Below, one piece after another: positions 29,135-41,650 of a stretch of 64,000 nucleotides of DNA. The notes under the pieces are model-generated. The model saw only the letters and a program-made list of their open reading frames with translations. It was not told where the DNA came from and did no database searches. Location of the stretch: the NCBI RefSeq assembly GCF_001641265.1, contig NW_020167532.1, positions 806,001 through 870,000 on the forward strand. Reading direction: 5' to 3'. The position numbers and the translations under genes were made by a program. Source of the stretch: Pseudogymnoascus destructans (taxonomy: Eukaryota; Ascomycota; Leotiomycetes; Thelebolales; Thelebolaceae). Position 1 is the first letter of the stretch, and each line of letters opens with the position of its first letter.

Positions 29135-30343
29135 CCGCATCACCTGCCTGAATCACCAAAACACAACAGACAGCCCACCCAAATCCATTTCGCTCCTTCA
29201 TCCTCTGGGGGGCTCCTTACTCTTGCCATTGCCGGATTTGAAGGGAGGAGAAGAAAGAAAACCGACGAGAGCACGAGAGCACTGCAGTAGACTCGGCCGC
29301 TCTCTCCTCATTCATTTCATCTCTGCCAGATATCACAAGGTATCACCTGTGACCACGTTCGTTCCTGCTCATCTCGGGCCTATACAACCTCTTTCTGACC
29401 ACCAAACCGCCATCAAAACTGTCGCCAACTGTCACCAACCATCTCCAACCGCAACACCCTTGCGCCACGTTCCGCGCTTACCCTGGCCATTTGTCTGTTA
29501 CTCAGCCAGGCTGCATTACCTCACCGTAGCTGCAGAGTAGTACAGATAGTACAGAACAGAAACCCTGAGTGGCGAAGGGTGCCGAAGAAACCGCTGGTCT
29601 TTTTTCCCGCTTTCTAAACAGTTGTACCTTGCGGTCCCTGGACGGCAGTAAGACCGCCGTCGAAAGTCCACCATAGAACAAATACTGGGGGAGACGCGAT
29701 CATACCTCCCACAGCATATTTTCGCCTCATCCGTCACTCATCCCGTCACCTCATCTCATCCTACGACTCTGTTCCTCGCTGCACAACCAACCCGTCTGTC
29801 GTTACATTCCCACGCATCTAACTTCGTCGTAAAGTGCATATCATCTCCTGCTACGTTTCGTCGTGCCTGAACCCCACACAAAGGCACTTACTTCTCCGCG
29901 CCTGTCGTCTTACCCAACTGTCACTCTCACCGGCTCCACCTAGCTCAAACTCCATCTCCACCGCCCATCCGCTCAACTCCGAACACTAACGACTTGCCTT
30001 CCATCATCAAACGCGTTGTTATCCCTTGGTCTCTTGTAGCCAAGGTGACCGGACTACCGCCTGCTTTGGCCGCCGCTCTCCGAGCTAAGCCTTATCACCA
30101 CGCTCGTTAAATTTAACCTTCGTTCCCAATCCTGACTCTACATATACCCCTCCAAGGTATCTTGTGATCAGCTTTGACTTTATATTTCTCTTTCAATAAC
30201 CTTTCACCTTTTTGTCTTTCTGTTTGGATCCATCGACGATCCATAAGTTTTAACCAGGCTTTGGCCTAATCACGCTCGTTAACTGCTCGAACAACAACTC
30301 CTCTCTCGTGTGGACACACCGTCTTCACTCTTAATTATTCACA

Positions 30344-32144
30344 ATGGCTGGACCCGGTGGTGGCCCTCCCAGACGGAGGTATGTGGCTTCACACTCTTGT
30401 TCTTGATTAATATACTGACACACACACAGTCATACCAAGTCTCGCAAAGGCTGTGATACTTGCAAACGTAGACACATCCGCTGTGATGAAAACTTCCCTC
30501 AGTGCAAGAACTGCACCAAACACAATGTCCGCTGTCCATACATGGACATGCCTCCCCCAGAAGAGCGCGTGCCTACTCCTGAAAGGCCAGATCTTGCGTG
30601 GACCCCCGCGATCGAGGATGAGATCAACCGCTGGCAACAGACGGGCGTCTTCCCCTTCCCCGAGCTTGCCATCTACCCTCAGCCAAACCCGCAAGCCTTC
30701 TCGATCGAGGATTTGCGCCTCATGCACCATGTTGCCGCTATCTCGACGGAGCTGGGCATGCTCGATGCTGGATCGTTCACTATCTGGGCGAACCAGATTC
30801 CTCTTTTCCTGAAAATTGGCTCAACATATGGCTTCGTTATGCATGCCCTCTTGGCATTCTCTGCAACTCACATCGCCTGGCTCACTGAATGCCCTATTGT
30901 CAGACAAATGGCATATGAGCACCGAGGCATCGCTTTGAAGGGACTCCACGAGGACATCGGTACCTTCTCCCGGAACAACTCGGATGCAGTCCTCGCCGCC
31001 TCCCTCCTCTTATCTTGGCAAGCAACTGAATGGTAAGCTTGATTATGTGACAGGCTAGAACCCGACTAATCATTACTGTGTAGGCGCGGATGGACCCAAC
31101 TTATGCACGGAACGTCATCGGTATGCATTCAAATCTAGTCACAGGTTATGAATGAAAGCTCATATGTTACAGGTTATCGACGCCATGCAGCCATGGAAGA
31201 ACGAATCCCAATTCGGTGCCTTCATTGCCGAGCAATCCACATTCCCAACAGCTCCGCCATCTCCAATTCCGAACAGGAAGCTCAGTCAACCCCTCAAGCA
31301 AGACATCGAGGCCCTTGGTGAGGCCCACGCCCAACTTCAGATGGCCGAGAAGTTCTTGGTCGAGAGTGGCGAAGATACTCAAGCAATTGTTCAACTTGCT
31401 AGCTTTGTTTGTGGCATCCGCAAGGTTACACTAGCTCACACTGCTGCACAACGCTTCGAGATGTTGAATCCACTCCGAACTTGGCTCTTTTGGCTACCAG
31501 CTATGTACCTCCAACAGCCACATGTCAGCCCATACGCTTTGGTTGTCCTGGCATATTACTACACTGTTGCATTGGTTGTCGAGCCTATCTTCCCTGAAGT
31601 TGGAGCTGCCTACTTCGGCAGTCTTTCACTTGGGCCAATTGAGCAAATTGCGCGCCGCCTATTCTCATCCAACCTCTCACAATCCGCCGACGAGCTCCAG
31701 ACACCGCTTGCGCTGATGGAGTACCCCATTGATATGGTTACCAACTTCCGTCGTCGGATGGGGTGGGAACAGCCTGAGCGGACTGCATCGTTCCCAACAT
31801 TTGAGAACAACATGTTCTACGATATCCACGACAGCTTTGAGCCTAGCCAATTCAGCCTCGGTAGCAACCCGGCTTTCAGCTACAGCCAGGAGCCACTGGC
31901 ACCATTCATCAAATCGGAACCTGGCTCAGCCATCAGCCCTCTGGGCATGGAACCATTTGCTGGCTCTTCGGGTCAGTATCTTGGAATCCCATCTCCGATT
32001 GGATTTGGTGGCTACAACAGCCCAGGAGGATCATCATATGGAGATGTGGCATACAGCGATCAGGCAGAAGGCTTTTACTATGACATCCAAGGAAGGGGAC
32101 CCGGTGCGTTTGGCGGGTTCGTGCCTCATACAGTGTGGACTTAA
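30344..32144 (+). CDS. Zn2Cys6 transcription factor 1 (UPC2/ECM22-like family)
   Basis: Exons 30344-30378, 30430-31032, 31084-31120 and 31173-32144 give 548 residues; all introns are GT-AG (51-52 bp). The DNA-binding cluster is near the N-terminus: GCDTCKRRHIRCDENFPQC followed by KNCTKHNVRC, with standard C-x2-C-x6-C-x6-C-x2-C-x6-C spacing, preceded by the basic HTKSRK. A helical regulatory domain follows (LMHHVAAISTELGML ... FVMHALLAFSATHIAWL), as in sterol-uptake-control-type fungal factors, then a Ser/Gly/Pro-rich C-terminus. It is expected to act in the nucleus. Targets cannot be inferred from the neighbours. The family name rests on domain arrangement and remembered similarity. Confidence 0.92.
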
Positions 32145-32260
32145 GTTTGGCGGATCAGGAAATAACATCGCCCAGGACGTTCAATGCAAGCTTAGGGGCC
32201 AGGAACGATGACCCCCACTCCTCACCAACTCCGAATACTGCTATAGTCCCGTCACAAACA

Positions 32261-32425
32261 ATGGACAACTACAACTCCTCACCATCAACACAATCTCAAC
32301 GATACTCACCACTCCTTTCACCACGCTATCCTCGCGTGCACTCTCAATCTCCACAACACCGCTACAGCCCTTACACCACTCAACCACCTCCTTCTCCGAA
32401 AGGAAAAGGCCGCCAGCAACAATAG
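32261..32425 (+). CDS. Possible small Ser/Pro/Gln-rich ORF downstream of factor 1
   Basis: 54 residues (MDNYNSSPSTQSQRYSPLLS...), all low complexity, in what is probably the 3' untranslated region of the preceding gene. The frame opens at 32135. It may be part of an alternatively spliced C-terminus of factor 1, or simply CT/CA-rich UTR. Confidence 0.2.
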   Translation: MDNYNSSPSTQSQRYSPLLSPRYPRVHSQSPQHRYSPYTTQPPPSPKGKGRQQQ

Positions 32426-33362
32426 AAACACAATTTTACGACTTTTTACGACTCTCCTCTACTTACAGAATACGGGAAACACGATGATTCTCATGTAATA
32501 ACCAGCTTAATGAAGCCGCAGCGAAATCATTGGGTATCTTTCTAAACGCCGTTCCCAAAAAGCTAAGGATAGGAGGGCTTGACAGAGCTAGAACGATAGC
32601 ACGTCACGGTCCTTAAGATACCCAACAACACATCTGCATTGGTTTGGCGCAACACTTGCTTTTTTGATTTTAGAACAACTTCGGAATTTTTGATATTTGG
32701 TTTGCGATTTGGGATGCGATTTGGGACGCGGGAATAGACGCAATTGGGCAAAAGAGGAAACAAGCATGTATGGCTTTTGGAATTTGCTCGCTGTTTTGCG
32801 ATTTTTTTGTAGCAACTGCAGGCGGAGAAGCAGTTTGCGCGCGCGGCTGCGGACGATGGATGAGTCCGGGCAAACTCTGTATACTGGTAGCTAGCTTTCT
32901 GATATTTTTTGATATTGCTTGGAGGGCTGGAACAGGACTGGGAATGAAGGACGTTTCAATTACTGCCATTTAATATCGACTGCTTTTGCATGTGATTCCG
33001 CTTTGAAGTGACCAGTAAGATAACTCGCCAAGTACACAGTTACCATGCCTTAAGACACCATGTTTCATTCCCCATCTGCAACCCCCCCAGCGATCGCCAG
33101 ATATGCATCGATGCGGCTAATTCCCCAGCCTTGCCGCTAATGTGCGATCCTCCCGCACTTTTTTGGGCATGCAAGTACGTAGCTCGCTTAGCGCACCCGC
33201 CGCGATTATGATGAGCTACTCGTCGCTGGTTGATTGACGACCCTCCACTTACTTAGTTCGTGAATCCAAACGACAACAACAAGCTTTGAGGATTGTTATT
33301 TCTGCGCTTTTACGTGTAGAGTCTGGATACAGAAAAGACAGAGAACTGGGAAATTTGCAAAG
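32426..33362. other. Intergenic region between factor 1 and the UCH gene
   Basis: No gene was recognised. It holds the 3' end of factor 1 and the promoter of the UCH gene. A short repeated motif occurs near 32.70 kb (GCGATTTGGGATGCGATTTGGGA). Confidence 0.5.
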
Positions 33363-34483
33363 ATGAGTGGGGGCTGGAATACTAGTAAGCTATCCCTCCC
33401 TTCCTGGTTGCTGTCTTAAGGACACACAAAAATCACCGAGCTCTCAATCTCACCACCACGACCACCTAGCTAACTCTACTTCCCCCCACAGTCGAATCCG
33501 ACGCCGGAGTCTTCACCTTCCTCCTCGACAACCTCGGCGTAACAGGCGTCCAATTCGAAGAGCTCCTCTCCCTCGACCCCACCGCCCTCACCTCCCTCTC
33601 CCCCGTCTACGGCGTAATCTTCCTCTTCAAATACCCCACCACCGCGCTCCCCTCCCCCGCCCCCGGCACCCCACTCCCCGCCGCAGCAGAATCCCTCTTC
33701 TTCGCCAAACAAACGATCCAGAATGCGTGCGGCACGCAAGCCCTCCTCTCCGTCCTCTTGAATGTCGACACAACTGCGCCGTCTGGGAAGTGCGTAGCGC
33801 TAGGAGGGGAACTGGAGGGGTTTAAGGAGTTTACAAGGCAGTTCCCGGCGGAGTTTAGAGGGGAGGCGTTGAGTAATAGTGATCGCATCCGCGAGGTGCA
33901 CAATTCGTTCGCGAAGTCGTCGCCGTTTTCGATAGAGGAGCAGCATAGGGCTGCGGGGGAGGATGATGAGTTATACCACTTCATCGCATACACCCCCATC
34001 GACGGGATTCTCTACGAGCTTGACGGCCTCCAAGACGCGCCGCTGAGCCATGGTAGCTGCACGTTTGAGGAGTTCCCAGAGAAAGTGGTGCCGGTGCTAC
34101 AGGCGCGGATTGCGCGGTACCCGGCGTCGGAGATCCGGTTCAATTTGTTGGCGATGGTGAGGGATCTTAGGATCAGAGCGAGGGAGACGGGGGATGAGGG
34201 GTTGTTGGCGCAGGAGGAGGGCAAGAGGCAGGAGTGGGTGTTTGAGAATGCGTTGAGGAGGCATAATTTTGTGGGGTTTGGGGCGGAGATGTTGAAGGCG
34301 GTTATGAGGGAAAAGGTGAGGGAGGGGAAGTATGAGGAGTGGGTGGAGGGAGCGAAGAAGGCGTATAAGGGGAGGGTGGGGGAGAGGAGGAAGGGGGGGA
34401 GGATGAGGAGATGGCGGGGTAGGGGGGGGAGGGGGTTCTTTGATGGGCGATGGGGGAGGGAAGCTGTCTGCGTCGGGGACTAG
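33363..34483 (+). CDS. Ubiquitin C-terminal hydrolase, UCH37/UCHL5 type (peptidase C12)
   Basis: Exon 1 is 33363-33384, followed by a 107-bp GT-AG intron and exon 2 33492-34483, giving 337 residues, close to the usual length of UCH37. The start ATG encodes MSGGWNTIESDAGVFT, a hallmark N-terminus. The catalytic set is complete: oxyanion Q81 and nucleophile C87 (FAKQTIQNACGTQAL), H170 (LYHFIAYTP) and D185 (LYELDGL). A helical, basic Arg/Gly-rich tail follows (RWRGRGGRG). It removes ubiquitin from small adducts and, in the UCH37 class, acts with the proteasome or chromatin complexes. The terminal RG-rich stretch is less conserved, and its last residues could differ if an unseen intron exists. 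Confidence 0.95.
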
Positions 34484-34738
34484 GAGGGTGATCCTCATTG
34501 TCGGTCAGGTCTGCGGGAGGATTTATCAAATAGAAGCAGCAGGGAGAAGCCGAGAGGGTTGGCTATCGTTGGTGTTCATCATGCATTTGCCATGGCGTTC
34601 TATACCATGTTGCTATAGACATGTTTCTATAGACGGGCTACGTATAAGACGAGGAGCTCGTTATGGATGAAAAATGGCAACTAGATTTCAAGTTCTCGTT
34701 ATAAGACATTTCGTCAGCTATTTTGAGAATCATCGAGC
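34484..34738. other. Short intergenic region
   Basis: The 3' end of the UCH gene and the upstream region of the next gene. Nothing else is visible. Confidence 0.5.
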
Positions 34739-34930
34739 TTGCCGTCTGGAAATGCCATGGTTTCTTGGTTCCAACAGCTTTCTCACCTACTTAGTAACAC
34801 ATCAACCCTGAAGACCAACCACTTCCATGACTATACTATCGGATGTTGTCTAATCTTCGAAATCCAAAGTATGAACTTACACCCTTACAGAGCGGTATCA
34901 AGTGAATTTCACAGCCTCGCAACTGAAAAC

Positions 34931-35632
34931 ATGGCAACCGATAGCCTCACAACAACTGAAAACATATCAACCAACTTCCTCCCGCTGCCCCGCGAGCTTC
35001 GGGATAAGATATACGAGCTATGCCTGACGCATAAAAAACAGCTCGCATCCAGACTCCTTGGCGTGAACAGATCTGTCAACCATGAAGCTAGCTTAGTGCT
35101 ATACAGCAATCATTTCAATTTCACCACGACTTCAAACAACCACGTCACACCATTCCTCGAGACCATTGGCACAAATAATGCTGGAAACATCCAGCATATT
35201 AAAATCAACTTCCCAAACTTCCGCAACCTAGAGTTAGGTAATGTCACTATTGATGAGGATGACACCCGCGTCCTTGAGAGCATTCAGCGCAGGTGCACAA
35301 GTCTGAAAAGTCTCACGTCATTCCGATGCAGTACATACGATATGGAATATAAGTTGCGCGCGCTCCACAACCCTAACATCGTTATTGAGGCGTTAGGGCT
35401 AGTTAATAGTCGTCTTAGAGCCATGCCATCCCTCCAGGATATTATCGTCGAGGTCTTCGAGGACCCCCCCAGCGATGAAATATGGGAGATTATGTGGAAT
35501 CAAGGATGGACGATTGTCGAAATGGAGTATGAGGAGGATTGGGGAGACTCGGATGATAGTTGGTTGGGGGGGATTGATGACCTAAGTATAGCCTTGGCGG
35601 GTCAGACGGCGGTCATCGACTACCTCAACTGA
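34931..35632 (+). CDS. F-box/2EXR-like hypothetical protein
   Basis: 233 residues from ATG 34931 (MATDSLTTTEN). In-frame ATGs at 34739 and 34873 would lengthen it, but that extension lacks family features. The N-terminus FLPLPRELRDKIYELCL and then LLGVNRSVNHEASLVLYSNHF fit the F-box-like/2EXR pattern common in Pezizomycotina. The rest predicts mixed helices and strands without catalytic motifs, ending in an acidic patch (EYEEDWGDSDDSW). Such proteins form a large, rapidly changing family. A role as ubiquitin-ligase adaptor is possible but not shown. Confidence 0.7.
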   Translation: MATDSLTTTENISTNFLPLPRELRDKIYELCLTHKKQLASRLLGVNRSVNHEASLVLYSNHFNFTTTSNNHVTPFLETIGTNNAGNIQHIKINFPNFRNLELGNVTIDEDDTRVLESIQRRCTSLKSLTSFRCSTYDMEYKLRALHNPNIVIEALGLVNSRLRAMPSLQDIIVEVFEDPPSDEIWEIMWNQGWTIVEMEYEEDWGDSDDSWLGGIDDLSIALAGQTAVIDYLN

Positions 35633-35819
35633 CGACAACCCGATATAACCAACATCCCCATCCACTCCACTCCCCAACCAACCACCACCCGCCACGACCG
35701 ACATCATCACCGACCTCACCTACACGCCGAACACCTACATCTCTCGTGCAACCTACCATCCTCCTCACAGCCACCCACCCACTGCCGCCCACCCGTCCTG
35801 GCCAGGCCACACACCGACC
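35633..35819. promoter_or_regulatory. Leader/promoter region of the SSH4 gene
   Basis: 187 bp, C/A-rich and purine-poor on the plus strand (ACC/CCA runs), typical of fungal 5' leaders. It ends CCGACC-ATG. Confidence 0.4.
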
Positions 35820-37569
35820 ATGAAGCCCGCCCGCGTCCGCACCGCGCGGCATGTCGACTCCGGCCCCGACCTCTTCGCCAACATCTACATCCAGTCCTCC
35901 TCTGGCGCCTCACACAGCCGTCCCGAGCCCTACACCGCCGGCGCCGGTGGCGTTGCCAGCAGCAGCAGCGTGATGATGGAGAGCTCGACGGCGAACGGGC
36001 TGCTGATCGGGCTGCTGTCGTCGTTTGGGTCGGCGCTGTTCATCGCGCTGGTGTTTCTGGTGGTGTACTTCTTTAGGTATACCCAGGGAGGCCGCATTCT
36101 GCTGGATCGGATTGGGAGGCCCGGGGAGTATGATGACGAGCAGAGATTTTTGAGGGAGGAGGCTGAGGCGCTGGAGACGATGGAGGAGGGGCAGAGGATT
36201 GATTATTTGAGGGCTAAAGGTAGGTCTTCTGCTGTTCTTGGGGGAATGGTTGGGGGTTGTTTGTGGCAATTGCTGACAATGTCGTTTACAGCCTTTATCG
36301 AATCGAATCCGCCGGATTCATTACCTACCGACATCTCGCTTTCACAATACCTGGCTATCCAAGAGAAGGGCGTATCAGCGTGGGAGTTTGAGCCAGAACT
36401 GGAAATAGCGAATTGTTTCGTCGAAGCCAGGACGGAGATTGAGTTCTTCGACAGCGAATGCTGCGTCTTGAGCAACCTTCCCGTCCCGAAACAGAACGAA
36501 GTGTATTATTGGGAGAGCAAGATCTACGATAAGCCCGAGCAGACTATGATCAGCATTGGCATGGCTACTAAACCCTATCCTCTATTCCGTCTACCTGGTA
36601 AGCTCCCCCGCCTCTCCTTCATCCAACAACACCGCCCACCTCCTCTCCCCCCACCCAACTAACAACCCCCTAGGCTGGCACAAATACTCCGTAGCCTATA
36701 CCTCCACCGGCCAACGCCGCTACAACCAACCCTTCACCCCCACCTCCTACGGCCCCCCCTACGTACAAGGCGACGTCATCGGCGTCGGCTACCGCCCCCG
36801 CACCGGCACCCTCTTCTTCACCCGCAACGGCAAGAAGCTCGACGACGTCGCCCACGGCCTCAAATCGCAGAACCTCTTCCCCGCCGTCGGCGCAAACGGG
36901 CCTTGCACCGTGCACGTCAACTTCGGGCAATCGGGGTTCGTGTTTATCGAGGCGAATGTCAAGAAATGGGGACTTGCGCCCATGACGGGGTCGCTGGCGC
37001 CGCCGCCGCCGTATGGGAGTGAGCAGGGGAGTATTCTTTTGGAAGCTGGTGGTGCGGGGGGTGGCGCGACGGAGACGGCGCATAATCATCAACCGAGTCG
37101 TCATGGGCGCACGAGGAGCGGGGATATATTCCGCGGTCACACGACCAGTCCGGGGCCGGTGAGAAGCCCAACGGATATCTCCCTCGCGCATCTCGTGCAT
37201 ATACCTCCCCCGACTGATTATGGGGGAGAGGGGAGCGCGGGACGGGTGGCGGGGTTACATCCTAATGCTGTTTTACACGCGGCGGGGCTGGGTATACAAC
37301 TCCCGCTCCCAGCACCCTCGACACAGGTGGTGCAGGGGGTCGTGGAGGATCATACGGCGCATCCGCCGCCGGAGTACTCGAGTCCGCCGACGAGTAGGAG
37401 GGGGAGTGATAGTGATGGGGAGGGGGAGAGGAGGAGGTTGCTTGGTGGAAGTGGAAGTGGAAGCGGAAGTGGGAGGAGGGGGGGGAGGAGCCCGCCGATC
37501 CCGAGTTATAGTGATGCTGTTGCTGAGGGAAGGAGGGGGGAGGAGAGGGGGAGGTCGGGGACTGTGTGA
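35820..37569 (+). CDS. SSH4: SSH4/EAR1-type SPRY protein, Rsp5 adaptor for endosomal sorting
   Basis: Exons 35820-36219, 36292-36597 and 36674-37569 (introns 72 and 76 bp, GT-AG) give 533 residues. One transmembrane segment near 65-90 (LLIGLLSSFGSALFIALVF) is followed by the conserved GGRILLDRIGRPGEYDDE and then LSQYLAIQEKGVSAWEFEPE. A B30.2/SPRY domain follows (NEVYYWESKI ... GDVIGVGYRP ... FFTRNGKKL ... VHVNFGQ). Two PY motifs for the Rsp5 WW domains are visible: PPPY (APPPPYGSEQ) and PPEY. In yeast, Ssh4 sits in endosome/vacuole membranes and recruits Rsp5 to ubiquitinate cargo for the MVB pathway. The C-terminal third is disordered and Gly/Ser-rich. The N-terminal 45 residues before the membrane segment are longer than I expect for the family. 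Confidence 0.95.
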
Positions 37570-38344
37570 TTCCACCCCCCCGGTTTTCCGTTCCCGTTTC
37601 CGATGCTGGATACGTGGTGTGGTATGCTGTTTTGATGAGAGGGGAGGGTTTTTGGTTTTAGTGGGGGTTAAAATGCTACCGAGGCGTTCATACAGTGGTG
37701 CTCCCTGCATCCCTTTCTTTTCGTTTGTCTTTTCATCGTTTGGTTTCGGTCTGGTCTGGGTTTGGGGCAGGGGGGTATAGCGATCATTGATTTGGGTGGT
37801 TGGGAGAGGGACATTGTCGAATATTTAAGCTTTGTTTTTTGTTATTGGAGGGGAGTTCTATTATTTTTGGGGAGGGGGGGAGGATGGGATGGTACGGGGG
37901 GTGGGGAGGGGGTTGTTGATATGGAGTTTTTCGATTGAATATGGAGGGGTGGTGGGGGTTATATAGTTTACCTCGTAAATGGAGGGAGATACACTGCTCA
38001 GTTATTTATATGAAGTGTATTGCCGTATGGTTTCCGTGCTTGCTGTTGCGATGTGCTGTGGTCATGCTTGAACACGACGGCCGAATAAAAGCTACGGATG
38101 GCATGAACTCACAGCCCAGTTTCAAACAGCGCGAGTATATACGTATAGTTGGTATATATTCATCCTCATATTCATTATATCCTTACCACCTCATTTACGT
38201 TATGTTTTATATACCCATACCATATACCATATTCATACACCCAGCCATAAATCCAACCCAATCTACAACAACCCAAAACACGAGCCAAATTAACCCTCCC
38301 AATGCAAACAAAAACCGTCTAAAAAGCCATCCCATCCTCACCAC
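37570..38344. other. Convergent intergenic region between SSH4 and factor 2
   Basis: Holds the 3' untranslated regions of both genes. It is G-rich to about 37.92 kb (downstream of SSH4), and AT-rich with ATAT stretches near 38.15-38.25 kb. No gene was recognised. Confidence 0.5.
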
Positions 38345-41300
38345 CTACACCCCTCTCCCCACCATACCCCCCATTACCACCACCCCCACCCCCCCAATTC
38401 TCCCCATACTCCCCCTCGTACCCCCCCATCCCCCCATCCCCCCAAAATTCCCCATCCCCCCACTCATCCCCAACCCCACCATCCCAACCTGCTGCACCAC
38501 CCCCTGCCCCGCCGTCCCCCCCATCCCATCGCCCCCAAACCCATTCATACCCATCCCCATCCCCATCCCCCCCATCCCGCCCTCCATCAGAAACCCCGGC
38601 AGCGGGCCAAATATCTGACCTTCCAGATCACCGTACATCCCCAACGAGGGGTCAGAGAAGAGGCCGCTGTTACCCGTCATGCTGGGGTCGAGGTACGTCG
38701 TCCTTGCTGGCACATCCCCGCCCTCTCCACCGGTATTATCATCCATCTTTGTCTCGCCGCTACTATCCATCCCCCCCCCCTTGCCGGTGGTAGTGGGATA
38801 CGTATTCAACATCGGCTGCGCCGGATACGCAAACGGATCACTACTCGAAAACATCACAGTCGACAAATCCGGCAAGTCCTCCCCCATCCCACCCCCACCC
38901 CCCAGCCCGCCATAATACTGCTGCCCCTGCTGCTGCCCCTGCTGCTGACCCTGCTGCTGACCCTGCTGCTGACCCTGCTGATGACCCTGCTGCTGTCCCT
39001 GCTGCTGTCCCAGCCCCAACCCTCCCATCCCCATCGACGTCATCGACGCTGGCGTATCGGGCGTCGATCCTCCACCTGCTGAGGTACCACCCGAGGGAAT
39101 GGAGGCGCGCATATCGAATGAAGCGCGTAAGTTCGGATCGCTAGTCGAGGGAGCGAAGCGGCGGTGTGGGTTTAATGGGAATTGTGAAGGGGGGGTAGGG
39201 AAAGTGCGTGCGCGTTGTGGGGCGGCGAGGTCGGGCGTGCTGGAGGTTGTCGCTGTTGATTTGCTGGGTTTGCTGGTGGTGGTGGTGCTTGGGGTGGCGA
39301 GGTGGTGAGAGAGTTGGGAGCGTTTGTTTGATTTTGTCTGCCGGGGGGGGTTGAGGTTTAAGCGAAGATGAAGCTGTTCGAAGAGGACGGTGAGGGATTG
39401 ACTGCACCTATCGGCTGCCATACTCCGTCTCGCCAACGCCTTGAGGGTGTCGCGGCCCACACTCGCATTCTCCATGATCTCCTCCGCCCCCGGCTTCCCT
39501 GGGTTCTCGAGCACGAAGAAGGCGAGCGAGAGGATCGCGAAGAAGGTCGTGTACATGGTGAACCAGTACGCGCCGATTAGGAAGCCGCGCCGTTTCATCT
39601 CAGCAGTGATGTGCACGATGTTGCGTGAGACGCTGACGCAGGCGGCGGCGCAGGCGTAGCTGCGCTCGTCGACGGGCTTGCTGCCGCGGGCAGGTGGGCG
39701 GGAGGATACGTAGTGGAGGAAGGGGCGGTAGAGCATCATTTGGACGTGTGCGTAGGCCATGCGGAGGAGTTGTTGGACGCTGAGGGGTGTTAGATGTGAA
39801 GCTCGTAAACAGGATAGGTGGGATACATACCGAACTACGTCCTCGGGGGCGTCGCCGCCGGGTCGGAGGCCCATGGGGAGCTTCTCGAGCCAGGCCTGAA
39901 GGTCATATTCGATAGCCTGGATCTTGGCGTGGCTGACAACGTAAGTTGGGCGCTCGGAGCCTGGCATGCACTGCTCGGCAGATTTGAGCGGGTAGACGTC
40001 GCGGATGACCTTTGCGAGGATGAACATGAGTTTCGTATGTGCATTGCTGGCCGCGAGGGTGGATAGCTTTCCCGGCGGCATCGGTAAGATGGCGTCGCGG
40101 GTGATATACTCGTCGTCGACCTCGACGGGCAGCTCTTGGTCGACGTCCTCGTCGTTGAGCATCTTGGGGAACCCGAGAAGTGCGCTCACGTATGTGTCCA
40201 TCTTACGGATGATCCAGAAGGCGCGGCGGCGCGTCTCACGCTCAATCGGGTTGAAGCTGTACGTGAGGTTGCGGTGCAAGCCCATGCGAAGCGCTGAGCG
40301 CAATGCAATCCCAATGTACGAGTAGCACGTGCTCAGGTTGGCGGAGGACTGGAGGAAGAGGATCATGAAGAGGACGGCTTGTAGCGAGGGCATGTCGCGG
40401 CAGTCGGTGATTTCCATCATCTGGCGGGCGGCGGTGAAGTATTTTAGTCTGTTGAATGTTAGTGATATGTATGTCAGTAGTAGTAGTGTAGACCGGCTCA
40501 CCCTTGATCAATGCCCTCCTTATACGACACATCTTGCCCCTTATGCGCGCCCGGGTGATCCATAAACATGCTTCCCAGAGCCAATATCGAATACAGCAAC
40601 GGGAGGAATCTATTCTCCTCATCCCCAAAATTTTCCGGCGGTGTATCATAAATACGATCAAACATCTCATAAAACGACGGCGTATGCAGGATCCTCAGCA
40701 GCGCACACGCGCAATCCAGCGCATTCGAGCACAGATTCAGCGCCACCTCCCTATCCGGCAGATCAAGGGTATTCGGCAACCCCCCCTCAAACGGCGACTC
40801 GGCCATCGACCTCGGCGACTCGAGCTGCGCAAACGTCGACGGTCTCGGCGACAGCCGCGGCAGAAACGGCGCCTTCGTATCATTCCCCAGCAGCCCATCG
40901 AACTGCTCGCGCATCTGCTGCAGGAACACCGCTCCGGACGACCCGCCGTGGAAATCCCAGTGGCCGCGCTCATCTATCTCCAGCTGCCCCGTCGTCTCGA
41001 TCATCGAGCTCAGCTGCGCGTCGTCCCCCTCTTCGCCGCCCGGCTCCGAGGTCCCGGGTCGCGAGGACTCGGACATCGCTCTCTCGGCTCCGAAATGCGC
41101 TTGTCCTGCTGTTCCTGCGCCCTTGCGCGCTGCCGACACCGCAGCTTCCAAGTTCGGGTCGCTGAGATCGATGTTCGGGACGAAAGAGCGTAGGAGCACT
41201 TCTGCGCGCTGGAGCCGCGTCTCCAGCGCTTCTATGTATTGTGGTGCCGGGTTACGGCGGCGGTTCGACGGCTGGTCGAATGTGCATTCTATAGGATGTT

Positions 41301-41650
41301 AGCTTAGCTCGTGTCTCTCGCAATTTTCCTGCTCTACCCCCCCCTCTTTGCTCCCGGGACTACGCACCATAGCTATAAACCGTGCAGTGCGTGCACGGCT
41401 GTTTCCCATCACATTTTATCTTCTTCCGCCTACACTCGTCGCAGGCGCGTGTGACGCGGCGGCGCTTCTGGAGCGGCGCGGTGGCGCGGGGCAGGGCGGC
41501 GGAGTCGGGCGACGTCTGGTCGTGCAGAGGGTGCCATTGGGGTGTCGCGGCGGCGTGGTGGCGGTCGTCGTCGTAGTGGTCGGGGGTCGCGGCGCCGGAG
41601 CCGCCGCGAGATGAGGTCGCGGCCGTGCTGGAGGGGTCGGGGTTGGGCAT
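38345..41650 (-). CDS. Zn2Cys6 transcription factor 2 with fungal_trans domain
   Basis: Exons on the minus strand: 41650-41368, 41288-40502, 40448-39831 and 39779-38345 (introns 79, 53 and 51 bp, GT-AG), giving 1040 residues. The cluster CDECRRKKIKCDGKQPCTHC...EC (C-x2-C-x6-C-x5-C-x2-C-x6-C) spans the first intron and is followed by the linker/dimerisation helix QYIEALETRLQRAEVLL. The middle is a fungal-specific transcription factor domain (LQAVLFMILFLQSSANLSTCYSYIGIALRSALRMGLHR; RRRAFWIIRKMDTYVSALLGFP). The last 300 residues are low complexity: Ser/Thr/Pro, GQQQ repeats and Gly/Met-rich. It is expected to activate transcription in the nucleus. Its target pathway is not identifiable here. Confidence 0.93.
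38905..39015. repeat. Glutamine-rich coding repeat (GQQQ) in factor 2
   Basis: About eight 12-bp units encoding Gly-Gln-Gln-Gln on the minus strand (CTGCTGCTGACC-type on the plus strand). This could vary in length between strains. Confidence 0.85.

Larger units (their letters stand above)
26853..30343. other. Long gene-free stretch upstream of the first transcription factor
   Basis: No convincing coding sequence. It contains several simple-sequence arrays (annotated separately) and, from about 28.76 kb, pyrimidine-rich tracts and CA-rich sequence typical of fungal promoters and long 5' leaders. The distal 1-1.5 kb probably serves the gene starting at 30344. Confidence 0.45.

Noticed and set aside
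28905..29540. 211-codon frame with Glu-Lys-Ala repeats
   Set aside because: Driven by the 9-bp array. The flanking parts are low complexity and there is no homology that I recognise.
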